A stretch of 64,000 nt of DNA from Bacteroidota bacterium. GTDB lineage: Bacteria; Bacteroidota; Bacteroidia; AKYH767-A; OLB10. The stretch is taken from contig JADJOZ010000001.1 in the NCBI GenBank assembly GCA_016713525.1, positions 248,001 through 312,000 of the forward strand, written 5' to 3'. Positions 46,696-55,275 of this stretch are shown here, in pieces; position 1 is the stretch's first letter, and every line of letters starts with the position of its first letter. The position numbers and the translations under genes are program-made. The notes below the pieces were generated by a model, which was not told the DNA's origin, did not search any database, and saw only the letters and a list, made by a program, of their open reading frames with translations.

Positions 46696-48721
46696 TGGAT
46701 GTAGTACTCATTATTTGCCGCAGCATTTCGGTAACTGTGGGATCGTCGGGTTTTTGTTTGAGATAGCGCTTTAACAATAATTGCGCCTCTTTTTCTTTTC
46801 CCTGTAACATAAATAAACCTGCTTTGTTCATGAAGGCCTGTGCATAATCGGGATCAAGGGCTAAAGCGCGGTTATACATTTTTGCGGCTGCAATGGAATC
46901 GTTATCCATTACCAGATAAAGATAACCCAGATTGGAAAGTGTTGCAGGATACTTCGGATATTGAGCAATTTGCTTTTCAAAAACTGCTCTACCACCTGCA
47001 AGATTTCCTCCTGCCACAAGGGCTGAGCCATATTTATTGGCGAAATCAGGGGAATAAGGTGCCAAATCAAAAGCAATCTTTAAGAAAATTGTGGCTCTAT
47101 CCAGTACTCCTGTTTCTCGGTATGATTCTCCTATCCGGTAAGCTGTCCAGGCGTCTCGGTTTGATCCGGCATGATGAACCAATTTCGAATTCAGATCAGT
47201 AACTTTTTCAGCAGTTTGAAGCACCTGACGGTAATTTTTTTCAAGGAATGAAACGTGAATCAACTCATGAAAATTGTCGTTTATCTCTTTAGTAGTACCC
47301 GATCTCAAATATTTTTTTGCGGAATCCAAAACTTCCTTACCAAAGTTAAATTTCTCGAAATAATTAATAAAAGCCTGTGCTTTTGCTTTGTCGGGTGCAT
47401 TGGGCTCATTGATACAGGTGATACCCACAAACTTTCTTATTTTTTCTGTTTGTTCCGAATTAACCGGAATCTGAATTTTATGGTCATGTACCGAAACGTG
47501 TGGTATATCGGTTGCCCCGGAACCAGGCATATGGCAACTGACACAGTTGTTATTCTTAAGCTTCAACTGCTCCGGTTTAGCTGTGCATAGGCCATTGTGA
47601 TTATTCGTATGGCAAGAATTACATGCCTGATTAAATACTGCATTTTCTGTTTGCTTTACACTCACATGCGGATCGTGACAAGTAATACAGGTGATGCTGT
47701 TTTTGGATGGGAACAAAGCATTCTCCGCAGTTTTTTCCATTCGCTTCACCGATTCGGTATAGCATTTGCTGAGTTTCAGCCGCTCGGCATGTGAAGCCAT
47801 GATGTGTTCCTGCTCTGCGCCTTCGTAAACCGGCATAAATACATGCATTACATCCGATAATTTCATACCCGGACGGAAATCAAAAAACGTTTTTCCTTCA
47901 TTCAACACTGCATTGCCCTGTATATGGCATCGCTGACAAACATCCATTTGTTTGTCGGCAGATAATTTTGCCGGATTGACAATAGAATAATCTATTTCTT
48001 TTCTGATATCAACTAACTTACCGGCTCTTTTTTCATTTACATGTGCTTCACCGGGGCCATGGCATCGCTCACAGTTAATACCATTCGCAACAAATTCATA
48101 TTTATTCTCGGAACCCGGAGTGAATTTCGGGTAGCTGTTGTGGCAGCTCATGCACTCCAGACCAATGATGCGGTTGAATCGGGAGTTGCCACCATTTTCA
48201 AAACCGGGAGGTAAATCCCATTTGCCTTTTTGCGTGTAAAAAGTAAGGGGCATCTGATGCAGGAAACCATCCGTGTTCGAAATGTGAGAATTGGTATGTT
48301 GACCCGACCCAACAATATAACTTACGGTTTCTGTTCGCTTGTGAATCGTATCACGACCTTCCAGCCGGAATTCCATAATTCTCAGACTATCTTTTTCCCA
48401 AAAAGGGTAGTAATAAAAATCGTGGAATTTATCGTAAACAGGCTGGTGGTTATCGTAATTGCCTGAACTTTTGGTTAAAGAAGCATGATCAAAAGATTTA
48501 CCCATGCCGGTCTTGATAAATGTTTCATAAATATCCTGATGACAACCCTTGCAGGTTTCCATGCCGACATATTTTGTTTCTTGTTTCAGACCTGCATACT
48601 GTTGTTCAGTTGCTGAATTGTTTTTTTCAGTTTTACAATGGAGATTTGTAACCAATACAAACGACATACTGAAAGCCAAAACCACCAGCTTAGAAAAATG
48701 TTTTTTGAATTGCAGTTCCAT
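46679..48721 (-). CDS. Seven-haem c-type cytochrome with C-terminal TPR repeats
   Basis: A 680-residue exported protein. After an N-terminal hydrophobic segment ending LHCK (possibly a lipoprotein Cys, although His at -1 is unusual) there are seven CxxCH haem c sites: CKGCH (57-61), CMSCH, CERCH, CQRCH, CITCH, CNSCH and CVSCH, all in the first 400 residues. The spacing resembles the octahaem/cytochrome c554 class with doubled-CXXCH modules. The last 180 residues are TPR repeats (SPDFANKYGSALVAGGNLAG, NLGYLYLVMDN, LDPDYAQAFMNKAGLFMLQG). It is probably periplasmic electron transfer or multi-electron reduction; the substrate is unknown. It follows a GNAT gene by 20 bp in an operon with cell-wall genes. 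Confidence 0.88.
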   Translation of the reverse strand: MELQFKKHFSKLVVLAFSMSFVLVTNLHCKTEKNNSATEQQYAGLKQETKYVGMETCKGCHQDIYETFIKTGMGKSFDHASLTKSSGNYDNHQPVYDKFHDFYYYPFWEKDSLRIMEFRLEGRDTIHKRTETVSYIVGSGQHTNSHISNTDGFLHQMPLTFYTQKGKWDLPPGFENGGNSRFNRIIGLECMSCHNSYPKFTPGSENKYEFVANGINCERCHGPGEAHVNEKRAGKLVDIRKEIDYSIVNPAKLSADKQMDVCQRCHIQGNAVLNEGKTFFDFRPGMKLSDVMHVFMPVYEGAEQEHIMASHAERLKLSKCYTESVKRMEKTAENALFPSKNSITCITCHDPHVSVKQTENAVFNQACNSCHTNNHNGLCTAKPEQLKLKNNNCVSCHMPGSGATDIPHVSVHDHKIQIPVNSEQTEKIRKFVGITCINEPNAPDKAKAQAFINYFEKFNFGKEVLDSAKKYLRSGTTKEINDNFHELIHVSFLEKNYRQVLQTAEKVTDLNSKLVHHAGSNRDAWTAYRIGESYRETGVLDRATIFLKIAFDLAPYSPDFANKYGSALVAGGNLAGGRAVFEKQIAQYPKYPATLSNLGYLYLVMDNDSIAAAKMYNRALALDPDYAQAFMNKAGLFMLQGKEKEAQLLLKRYLKQKPDDPTVTEMLRQIMSTTSNGKKK

Positions 48722-48741
48722 TGATGAAATAGTCAGGAATA

Positions 48742-49278
48742 TTATTCCGGATTTATACGTTGCATGAAGTAAACATTGGTCCAGCTGCCATTGTTTAATG
48801 TCCAGTCAGTGAGTTCACCTGTACAGGCATATCCTCCGGCAGAGAATAGTCTGATGCTGCCTTCGTTATCGACATGAATGTGGCAATAGAGCTGATGTAA
48901 ATGAAGTATTTTAAATGCATACATGGTCATTAGTTCCAGCGCTTCTGCTGCAAGTCCCTGACGCCTGCTTTCTTTATCACCAATAAGGATACCAACACCT
49001 GCCCGCATGTGTGCCGGTTCGAAATCAAAGAGATCAATAAAACCAACAGTTACAGGAGGGTTTTCATCTCCCATAAATTTGTCAATCGCAAGTCTGAGTT
49101 GTTTGTTTGTGTAAATATCCTGATGAGCCATATTGACAAATTGCTCCACAGTAGTTCTTGAAAATGGAGTCAGTGTGCCGCTCACCGGCCAAATGGTGAG
49201 GTCGTTTTCCCAGCGATACATTAAATCCACATCGGTTGGTTCGATTGCCCTCAGAAATATTTTTTTTCCTGTTATCAT
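48742..49278 (-). CDS. GNAT family N-acetyltransferase (RimJ/RimL type)
   Basis: 178 residues with the GNAT fold of the RimJ/RimL/SpeG group: IFLRAIEPTDVDLMYRWEND at the start, VGFIDLFDFEPAHMRAGVGILIGDKESRRQGLAAEALELMTMYAF across strands 4-5 (acetyl-CoA loop RRQGLA), and HVDNEGSIRLFSAGGY. It transfers acetyl from acetyl-CoA to an amine, perhaps a polyamine such as spermidine or a protein N-terminus; the substrate is not determinable. It starts 4 bp after dapF. Confidence 0.9.
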   Translation of the reverse strand: MITGKKIFLRAIEPTDVDLMYRWENDLTIWPVSGTLTPFSRTTVEQFVNMAHQDIYTNKQLRLAIDKFMGDENPPVTVGFIDLFDFEPAHMRAGVGILIGDKESRRQGLAAEALELMTMYAFKILHLHQLYCHIHVDNEGSIRLFSAGGYACTGELTDWTLNNGSWTNVYFMQRINPE

Positions 49279-49282
49279 CTCT

Positions 49283-50098
49283 TTAATACGGAATAGTTAT
49301 TAATCCTTCAAATACATAAGTGGCAGGTCCGCAAAGATGAATATCCGAAAAGCCTTTCCCACTTCTTTCATAACGTACAGTAAGCTCGCCACCTTTGGTA
49401 TTCAGTTTAACCTCATTGCCTGCAGGGGCGAGGCCTTCCAGTTCCAGACAAAGAGCAACTGCAACACTTCCAGTACCGCAGGAAAAAGTTTCATCTTCCA
49501 CTCCGCGTTCATAGGTTCTCATATGAAAGAGTCCTTCATTTTCAGAAATGAAGTTCACATTAATTCCTTTATCTTTAAATACGGAATTGTATCTTATTTT
49601 TTCTCCTTCTACAACAACATCAGTCAAGCGAGCATCCTCAACAAAAATTACATAGTGAGGAGAACCGGTATTCAGAATATAGTCAGAATGATTTTTTTCT
49701 ATTCGGGCAACATCATTCATCATTAATGAAACAAAGTAATTGTTGTCGGTGGTTTTATTAAAGGTTGCTTCATGAATTCCGTCGACAGCTTCAAAAGTAG
49801 TTTTACCTGCTATCATGCCCAGGTTCGCAGCGAATGCAACAATACTTCTGCCACCATTCCCACACATTGATCCTTCTTTGCCATCTGCATTATAATAAAC
49901 CATCCTGAAATCAAACATCCCTGATGGTTCCAGCAGAATTAATCCATCGCCACCAATACCAAACCTTCTATCGCATAAAAATGCAACTTCCCGGTCACTG
50001 TCGAATGTTATTTTCTGATCCCTGTTATCGATCAAAATAAAATCGTTGCCGGTACCGTGGTATTTATGAAATTTAATTTTTCGGACTTTCTTTTCCAC
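49283..50098 (-). CDS. dapF: Diaminopimelate epimerase
   Basis: A 271-residue cytoplasmic enzyme that converts LL- to meso-diaminopimelate, needed for lysine and peptidoglycan. KYHGTGNDFILID opens the protein, RFGIGGDGLI follows, and both catalytic cysteines are present: C79 in SMCGNGGR and C206 in FSCGTGSVA. It is the first gene of the minus-strand run that also holds mltG and the phosphohexomutase, consistent with a wall-synthesis theme. An HtrA-type gene is transcribed divergently across a 256-bp gap. Confidence 0.95.
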   Translation of the reverse strand: MEKKVRKIKFHKYHGTGNDFILIDNRDQKITFDSDREVAFLCDRRFGIGGDGLILLEPSGMFDFRMVYYNADGKEGSMCGNGGRSIVAFAANLGMIAGKTTFEAVDGIHEATFNKTTDNNYFVSLMMNDVARIEKNHSDYILNTGSPHYVIFVEDARLTDVVVEGEKIRYNSVFKDKGINVNFISENEGLFHMRTYERGVEDETFSCGTGSVAVALCLELEGLAPAGNEVKLNTKGGELTVRYERSGKGFSDIHLCGPATYVFEGLITIPY

Positions 50099-50281
50099 TT
50101 TATAGATTGTATTAAACTTTTTTCACGTTTAGTTGTCGTGATATTACAACCGGTATGAATATTTCAAAGGGTAAAGATAGCTTATCCCTTTTGAAATCAG
50201 AAGCACAGAAAGGTGAAGTTTTCTTCATCAAAATTTCATGAAACTACTGGTTCTCTTCATTTTACGTTCATTCAGCCCATC

Positions 50282-50289
50282 TAATTTTG
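50282..50289 (+). promoter_or_regulatory. Possible -7 element for the HtrA-type protease gene
   Basis: TAATTTTG matches TAnnTTTG and lies 65 bp before the ATG. The expected upstream box is only TTTA, so the call is weak. The remaining 50099-50354 region shows no gene and no clear dapF promoter. Confidence 0.4.
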
Positions 50290-50354
50290 CATCTGTAAAT
50301 TTTAAAATCGGCATATAGAAAAACTTTACTAAAACATTTAAAAACTGAGCAATC

Positions 50355-51815
50355 ATGATAACAAACATTAAAAAAGCAATTGGCTTCTTCCTGCTGGCTG
50401 CTGTTGCAGGCTTTGCCGGAGCCGGTGTTTATGATCAGGTCACTGAAAAACACACACAAATTTCCGGCACACAACAAGTTGAAAAACAACCTGCCCGATT
50501 GGCAAATTTCCTGAATGATAAGCCCGCCATGGCGGCAACAGAATTTGTAGATGCATCAGAATCATCTGTTCCGGGTGTGGTGCACGTTACTACATCATAC
50601 AGTGCTGTTGCCAATAGCCAGCAGTTTTATAATCCTTTCCGGGATTTTTTCTGGGGTGATCAGGGATTTAAATCTCCGGCACCAGCCATGAGTTCTGGTT
50701 CAGGAGTTATTATTACCGATGACGGCTATATTGTAACCAACAATCATGTGGTTGAAAATGCTGAAAAAGTTGAAATAACCTTAAATGATAAGAGAACTTT
50801 CACAGCTAAAGTTATTGGAACAGACCCATCAACGGATCTGGCACTGCTGAAGGTTGATGAAAAAGGCTTACCCTTTATACCTTATGGAAATTCTGATAAT
50901 GTAAGAGTAGGAGAATGGGTATTAGCAGTTGGTAATCCTTTTAATCTGACCTCTACAGTGACTGCAGGAATTGTAAGTGCTAAAGCCAGGAATATTCATA
51001 TCCTTCCTGATCAACAATTTCCTATTGAATCGTTTATCCAGACCGATGCGGCAGTAAACCCTGGAAACAGCGGTGGCGCTCTGGTAAATACGGAAGGTGA
51101 TTTAATCGGAATCAATACTGCAATTGCCTCGAATACAGGTGCTTATACCGGATATTCATTTGCTATTCCGGTTAACATGGTTAAGAAAGTTGTAGATGAT
51201 TTATTGGAATACGGGAATGTTCAACGTGGTTTTATTGGAATTAACATCAGAGATATAGATTCTAAGCTTGCTGAAGAAAAAGGTATGTCATCACTCAAAG
51301 GTGTTTATGTTGCCGGTCTTTCTGAAGGTGGAGCTGCTGCTGAAGCAGGAATTGAAGAGGGTGATATTATCACACATGTTGCCGGAAACCCGGTTAATAC
51401 TTCTCCTGAGCTTCAGGAACAAGTGAGTCGTTTCCGTCCCGGCGATAAAGTAGATGTGGCCTTGTTGCGAGGTAAAAGCACTAAATCAGTTTCTGTTACC
51501 CTCCGTAATAAAAACGGGAACACCAAAATTGTTAAAAATGAAATGGTATCGTTACTGGGTGCTGAATTTGAACAACTTTCAAGCGATGAAGAAGCAAAGT
51601 TGGGAATCAGTAATGGCGTTAAAATTTCAAAACTGAATGCCGGCAAACTAAGAAGTGCAGGGATCAGAGAAGGATTTATAATTCAGAATATAGATAAAAA
51701 GGAAATCAGAAGTACCGATGATATTATATCGGCATTGCAAAATAAAAAAGGTGGCGTACTCATTGAAGGGATATACCCAAATGGTATGCGAGCCTATTAC
51801 GGGTTCGGTTTATAA
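50355..51815 (+). CDS. Do/HtrA-family periplasmic serine protease
   Basis: 486 residues: an N-terminal TM/signal segment (about 8-25), a trypsin-like domain with the triad H131 (TNNHVV), D161 (STDLALLK) and S239 (NPGNSGGAL), and two PDZ domains, one at about 285-375 (RGFIGINIRDID ... AAEAGIEEGDIITHVAGNPV) and a shorter one at about 395-486 (LGAEFEQLS ... SAGIREGFIIQNIDKKEI). It degrades or refolds misfolded envelope proteins. Motifs are complete, so it should be active. It is monocistronic and ends in a terminator. Confidence 0.94.
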   Translation: MITNIKKAIGFFLLAAVAGFAGAGVYDQVTEKHTQISGTQQVEKQPARLANFLNDKPAMAATEFVDASESSVPGVVHVTTSYSAVANSQQFYNPFRDFFWGDQGFKSPAPAMSSGSGVIITDDGYIVTNNHVVENAEKVEITLNDKRTFTAKVIGTDPSTDLALLKVDEKGLPFIPYGNSDNVRVGEWVLAVGNPFNLTSTVTAGIVSAKARNIHILPDQQFPIESFIQTDAAVNPGNSGGALVNTEGDLIGINTAIASNTGAYTGYSFAIPVNMVKKVVDDLLEYGNVQRGFIGINIRDIDSKLAEEKGMSSLKGVYVAGLSEGGAAAEAGIEEGDIITHVAGNPVNTSPELQEQVSRFRPGDKVDVALLRGKSTKSVSVTLRNKNGNTKIVKNEMVSLLGAEFEQLSSDEEAKLGISNGVKISKLNAGKLRSAGIREGFIIQNIDKKEIRSTDDIISALQNKKGGVLIEGIYPNGMRAYYGFGL

Positions 51816-51841
51816 GTTGCTTTAGTGTTAATGTGTTAGGT

Positions 51842-51873
51842 AAAGGGTCCTCCGAAAGGGGGGCCTTTTTTTT
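51842..51873 (+). terminator. Terminator after the HtrA-type gene
   Basis: An imperfect GC-rich hairpin with a GAAA loop followed by a run of T (51866 onward). Confidence 0.75.
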
Positions 51874-52047
51874 ATGTCATGACCGATATTTATTTGGTTT
51901 GAAAAGGGTGTTATTGGGTCATTTTGAATTAATTTCATTTATTTTTCAGTGGTTCAGTTCGATGGAGGGAAGCTCAGTAGGAACAGTTTAACTTCCGTTA
52001 TAGAATAAAATCGACAAGTTAATGACTAAGATCATGTTAACACTGGC

Positions 52048-52078
52048 TTGACTTCCCAATTTTTTCGTTATACTTTTG
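52048..52078 (+). promoter_or_regulatory. Predicted promoter of the primary sigma factor gene
   Basis: TTG (52048-52050), a 20-bp spacer and TACTTTTG (52071-52078), an exact TAnnTTTG match. The ATG at 52133 is 54 bp further on. A TTG start at 52076 would fall inside this box and is rejected. Confidence 0.7.
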
Positions 52079-52132
52079 CCCCGATCAATTTTTTGGAACC
52101 ACACCTTTACACAACCTAATAAACACACCATA

Positions 52133-52996
52133 ATGAGGCAACTAAAGATTACCAAATCAATTACCAATCGGGAGAGTCAGTCATTAGAGAAGTATTTGCA
52201 GGAGATCGGTCGAGAAGATCTTATAAACGCCGAAGAGGAAGTAAAGCTTGCAAGAAGAATCAGGGAAGGGGATCAGGTAGCGCTCGACAGATTGACGAAG
52301 GCTAATCTCCGGTTTGTAGTTTCAGTTGCTAAACAATATCAAAACCAAGGTCTTAGTTTACCTGATTTGATTAATGAAGGGAATTTGGGTTTGATCAAAG
52401 CCGCCAAGCGTTTTGATGAAACAAGAGGTTTTAAATTTATCTCTTATGCAGTTTGGTGGATTCGTCAATCTATTTTGCAGGCATTGGCAGAACAATCCCG
52501 GATTGTTCGTTTGCCGTTGAACCAGGTTGGTTCATTAAATAAAATCAGCAAAGCATTCAGTAAGCTGGAGCAGGAATTTGAACGTGAACCATCTTCTGAT
52601 GAGTTGGCAAATATCCTCGAAATTTCATCCGATAAAATTGCCGATACCATGCGTGTTTCCGGTAAGCACGTTTCCATGGATGCGCCTTTTGTGAATGGCG
52701 AAGACAATAGTTTGCTGGATGTACTCGAGAATTCCGATTCGCCTCGTGCCGACAATTTACTTATGTCGGAATCATTACAAAAAGAAATTGATCGTTCACT
52801 AAATACCTTGACAGAAAGAGAACGTGAAGTAATAAAATTATTTTTTGGTATCGGTTTGAATCACGGTCTTACTCTGGAAGAAATAGGAGCGAAGTTCGAT
52901 CTCACCCGTGAACGTGTGCGGCAGATTAAAGAAAAAGCTATCCGACGTCTCAGACATAAGTCGAGAAGCAGACTGTTAAAAGCATATCTGGGTTAA
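52133..52996 (+). CDS. rpoD: RNA polymerase primary sigma factor RpoD
   Basis: 287 residues from the Met in MRQLKITKSIT, the invariable start of Bacteroidota primary sigma factors. Region 1.2 (SLEKYLQEIGREDLINAEEEV), region 2 (LRFVVSVAKQYQNQGLSLPDLINEGN, FKFISYAVWWIRQSI), region 3 (VRLPLNQVGSLNKI) and region 4 (TLTEREREVIKLFFGIG, LTLEEIGAKFDLTRERVRQIK) are all present; region 1.1 and the large non-conserved insert are missing, as is normal for the phylum. It directs core RNA polymerase to TTTG/TAnnTTTG promoters like those predicted here. Longer starts upstream overlap its promoter. Confidence 0.97.
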   Translation: MRQLKITKSITNRESQSLEKYLQEIGREDLINAEEEVKLARRIREGDQVALDRLTKANLRFVVSVAKQYQNQGLSLPDLINEGNLGLIKAAKRFDETRGFKFISYAVWWIRQSILQALAEQSRIVRLPLNQVGSLNKISKAFSKLEQEFEREPSSDELANILEISSDKIADTMRVSGKHVSMDAPFVNGEDNSLLDVLENSDSPRADNLLMSESLQKEIDRSLNTLTEREREVIKLFFGIGLNHGLTLEEIGAKFDLTRERVRQIKEKAIRRLRHKSRSRLLKAYLG

Positions 52997-53008
52997 GAAT
53001 CCCCGGGG

Positions 53009-53039
53009 AGTCCGGCAGTTATTCTGGCGGACTTTTTTG
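53009..53039 (+). terminator. Terminator after rpoD
   Basis: A 10-bp stem with one mismatch (53009-53018 with 53024-53033), 5-nt loop and a T6 run. Confidence 0.75.
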
Positions 53040-53082
53040 TTTATCATTGAATTGAATTTATTTAACTATAAAAACTGCAACA

Positions 53083-54561
53083 ATGTCAACAGGTTCCTCC
53101 ACATTAGAAATCAACAAAGAAAAGTATGAATCGGGTTTAAATGACTGGGTTCAGCAGGAAAAAGCTGCAATTGAACTGATTCATATTATGGGTTCACTTT
53201 GGTATGATAAATCAGTAGAACTTATCATTTTCCGCAATCAGCTGGTTGATCGTAGTGCCAGTCAGATTTTAGCTTTGCATCAATATGCAAAAGAGATTGT
53301 TAAAAAACCAATTTCTATTTATGATTCTTTGGTAATTGCTAAAGAATTAAGCAATTTACATTTAGCTCCATCGCGAATTGATGTGGGTCGTTTGGCTTCA
53401 GAATGGATCAATGAAAAGGAAAAATTCAAAAATAATTCCAAGGATTTCGTAAACGAAAAGTTACGTGATTATATAGGTGATGAAAAGAAAAAAATTGTTC
53501 CTAAAGATGTAATCCTATACGGTTTTGGTCGTATCGGACGAATTCTTGCCCGTGAAATGGTTTCACAAGCTGGAAAAGGGGAGCAGTTACGTTTGAGAGC
53601 TATTGTTACCCGCGATAAGTCGGATGAAGATATTATTAAACGTGCAGATTTATTACGTGCCGATTCTGTTCATGGTCCATTCCCCGGAACAGTGATTGAA
53701 GATCTGGCTAACAAAGCACTGATCATTAACGGTCAGAAGGTGCACATGATTTCTGCTAAGAATCCTGAAGAAATCGACTATACAGCATACGGAATTAATG
53801 ATGCTTTGTTAATCGATAATACAGGTGTAAATCGTGACCGTGCTGCTTTGGGAAAACATCTTGAGGCAAAAGGAGTAAGCAAAGTATTACTTACCGCACC
53901 TGCAAGTGGTGATATTCCAAACGTAGTTTATGGTATCAATCAGAAAGAACATGCTGCCGATGAAAAAATATTTTCTGCAGCTTCGTGTACCACGAATGCA
54001 ATTGTTCCGGTGTTGGCAGTAATCGATCGCACATTAGGAATCGATCGTGGTCATATCGAAACTATTCACTCTTATACCAATGACCAGAACCTGCTCGATA
54101 ACTATCACAAAAAATACAGACGAGGCCGTTCTGCTCCTGTAAACATGGTTATTACCGAAACCGGAGCCGATAAAGCCGTGTCGAAAGCACTTCCGCAACT
54201 GGCAGGAAAAATTACCGGTAATGCAGTGCGTGTACCAACCCCAAATGTTTCGCTTGCTATTTTGAACTTAACTGTAAATAAGCAAACATCGAAAGATGCA
54301 ATTAATGATATTTTGAAAGATGCAGCTTTGAATGGCGGACTGGTTGAACAAATTCAGTATCTCTACTCAAACGAAACCGTTTCTTCCGATCTGGTTGGTA
54401 ATCCATGTGCATCAATTGTCGACAGCCCTGCAACCATTGTTTCTAAAGATGCAAAAAATGTGGTGCTGTATGTTTGGTATGATAATGAGTATGGCTATAG
54501 CCGCCAGGTACTTCGCTTCTCGAAGTATTTGTCGAATGTAATTCGTCTTACCTACTATTAA
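53083..54561 (+). CDS. gap: Glyceraldehyde-3-phosphate dehydrogenase, long form
   Basis: A 492-residue GAPDH. Residues 145 onward are the standard enzyme: NAD site GFGRIGR (147-153), catalytic Cys in ASCTTN (C302), HSYTNDQNLLDN, RRGRSAPVNM, AVRVPTPNVSLAIL and WYDNEYGYSRQVLRF. The first 140 residues are an extra alpha-helical domain (WVQQEKAAIELIHIMGSLWYDKS ... VELIIFRNQLVDRSASQIL) seen in a GAPDH subgroup of Bacteroidota and relatives, of unknown role. It oxidises glyceraldehyde 3-phosphate with NAD or NADP. It is transcribed alone after rpoD, with a terminator on each side. Confidence 0.95.
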   Translation: MSTGSSTLEINKEKYESGLNDWVQQEKAAIELIHIMGSLWYDKSVELIIFRNQLVDRSASQILALHQYAKEIVKKPISIYDSLVIAKELSNLHLAPSRIDVGRLASEWINEKEKFKNNSKDFVNEKLRDYIGDEKKKIVPKDVILYGFGRIGRILAREMVSQAGKGEQLRLRAIVTRDKSDEDIIKRADLLRADSVHGPFPGTVIEDLANKALIINGQKVHMISAKNPEEIDYTAYGINDALLIDNTGVNRDRAALGKHLEAKGVSKVLLTAPASGDIPNVVYGINQKEHAADEKIFSAASCTTNAIVPVLAVIDRTLGIDRGHIETIHSYTNDQNLLDNYHKKYRRGRSAPVNMVITETGADKAVSKALPQLAGKITGNAVRVPTPNVSLAILNLTVNKQTSKDAINDILKDAALNGGLVEQIQYLYSNETVSSDLVGNPCASIVDSPATIVSKDAKNVVLYVWYDNEYGYSRQVLRFSKYLSNVIRLTYY

Positions 54562-54572
54562 CAGCAGCTATT

Positions 54573-54617
54573 AAAAAAAATGGGTTGTTTCATTTCTGAA
54601 ACAACCCATTTTTTTTT
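54573..54617 (+). terminator. Terminator after GAPDH
   Basis: An 18-bp perfect stem including A/T tracts (54573-54590 with 54599-54616) and an 8-nt loop, ending in T9. It may work in both directions. Confidence 0.9.
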
Positions 54618-54620
54618 GAG

Positions 54621-54683
54621 GATAGATGATAGATGATAGATGATAGATGATAGATGATAGATGATAGATGATAGAAGATAGAT
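54621..54683. repeat. 7-bp tandem repeat, nine copies
   Basis: The unit GATAGAT repeats nine times without interruption; copy eight (54670-54676) has one change. It lies just after the GAPDH terminator and is noncoding. Confidence 0.95.
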
Positions 54684-55210
54684 TGAATTCTGCTCAGAAA
54701 AAAATCAGAGTTCAACTATAATGTCATTATTCAATTCTCACTTCTTGTTTCTCACTATTCAATAAAAGTATCATTTAGACATGCAGAATTATAATTCAGA
54801 AGCAGAAATATTAATTTGTGTACTATAACAGCTTCAAAATATTGAATAACAAATATTGAATATTACAAATTGAATAAGGAAATCGGGAGCGAGTAATTAT
54901 TCAATTCTCACTTCTTGATAGTCAATATTCAACCCCGTAGTAGAGTAACACACTATGGGGTCCACATGAAAACTTCCTCGTCATATAGCTATCGGACTGT
55001 GGTGAGGATTTGCTATTGGTGAAGCAAGAACCAGATCTTAAATATTTATTTTGTGTTTTTCACTTTTAATTCCACTACAAACAATTTTTAAGAATGACTT
55101 CAAATGCTGAGCAGAGTCATCCAAATCAATAATTACCAAACCACCAAATTATCAAATCACCAAATCAAGAGCAGTGACATCTTTTTACTGAGGAACAACA
55201 ATTAGCACCC
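54684..55210. other. Gene-free repeat-rich region
   Basis: No ORF with family support. It contains a 22-bp direct repeat (54726-54747 and 54896-54917), a hairpin of 9-bp arms without T tract (54933-54941 and 54952-54960), AT-rich runs with repeated TATTGAAT-type words (about 54838-54885), and a low-complexity CCAAATCA-like stretch at 55131-55168. It resembles decayed intergenic repeat mosaics. Confidence 0.6.
54726..54917 (+). repeat. Pair of 22-bp direct repeats
   Basis: Identical 22-bp copies at 54726-54747 and 54896-54917, starting points 170 bp apart. Similarity continues loosely downstream (ACTATTCAA against AATATTCAA). Confidence 0.8.
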
Positions 55211-55270
55211 CTCGACTTCGCTCTGGGCGGCGCATCAGCAAATAAGCACGCATTCGACTACGCTCAGGGC
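55211..55270. repeat. Imperfect direct repeat with TTCGACTNCGCTCNGGG motif
   Basis: Two copies (55211-55228 and 55253-55270) agree at 15 of 18 positions. Similar TCGACT-CGCTCAGGG words are known as dispersed intergenic repeats in Bacteroidota (recall). Confidence 0.6.
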
Positions 55271-55275
55271 AAGAA

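Noticed and set aside
52076..52132. Longer start for RpoD adding 19 residues
   Set aside because: The TTG start falls inside the predicted -7 box, the added residues match no sigma region, and the family starts at MRQLKI (52133).
54621..54683. CRISPR array
   Set aside because: The 7-bp units are contiguous, with no spacers, and no cas genes are present.
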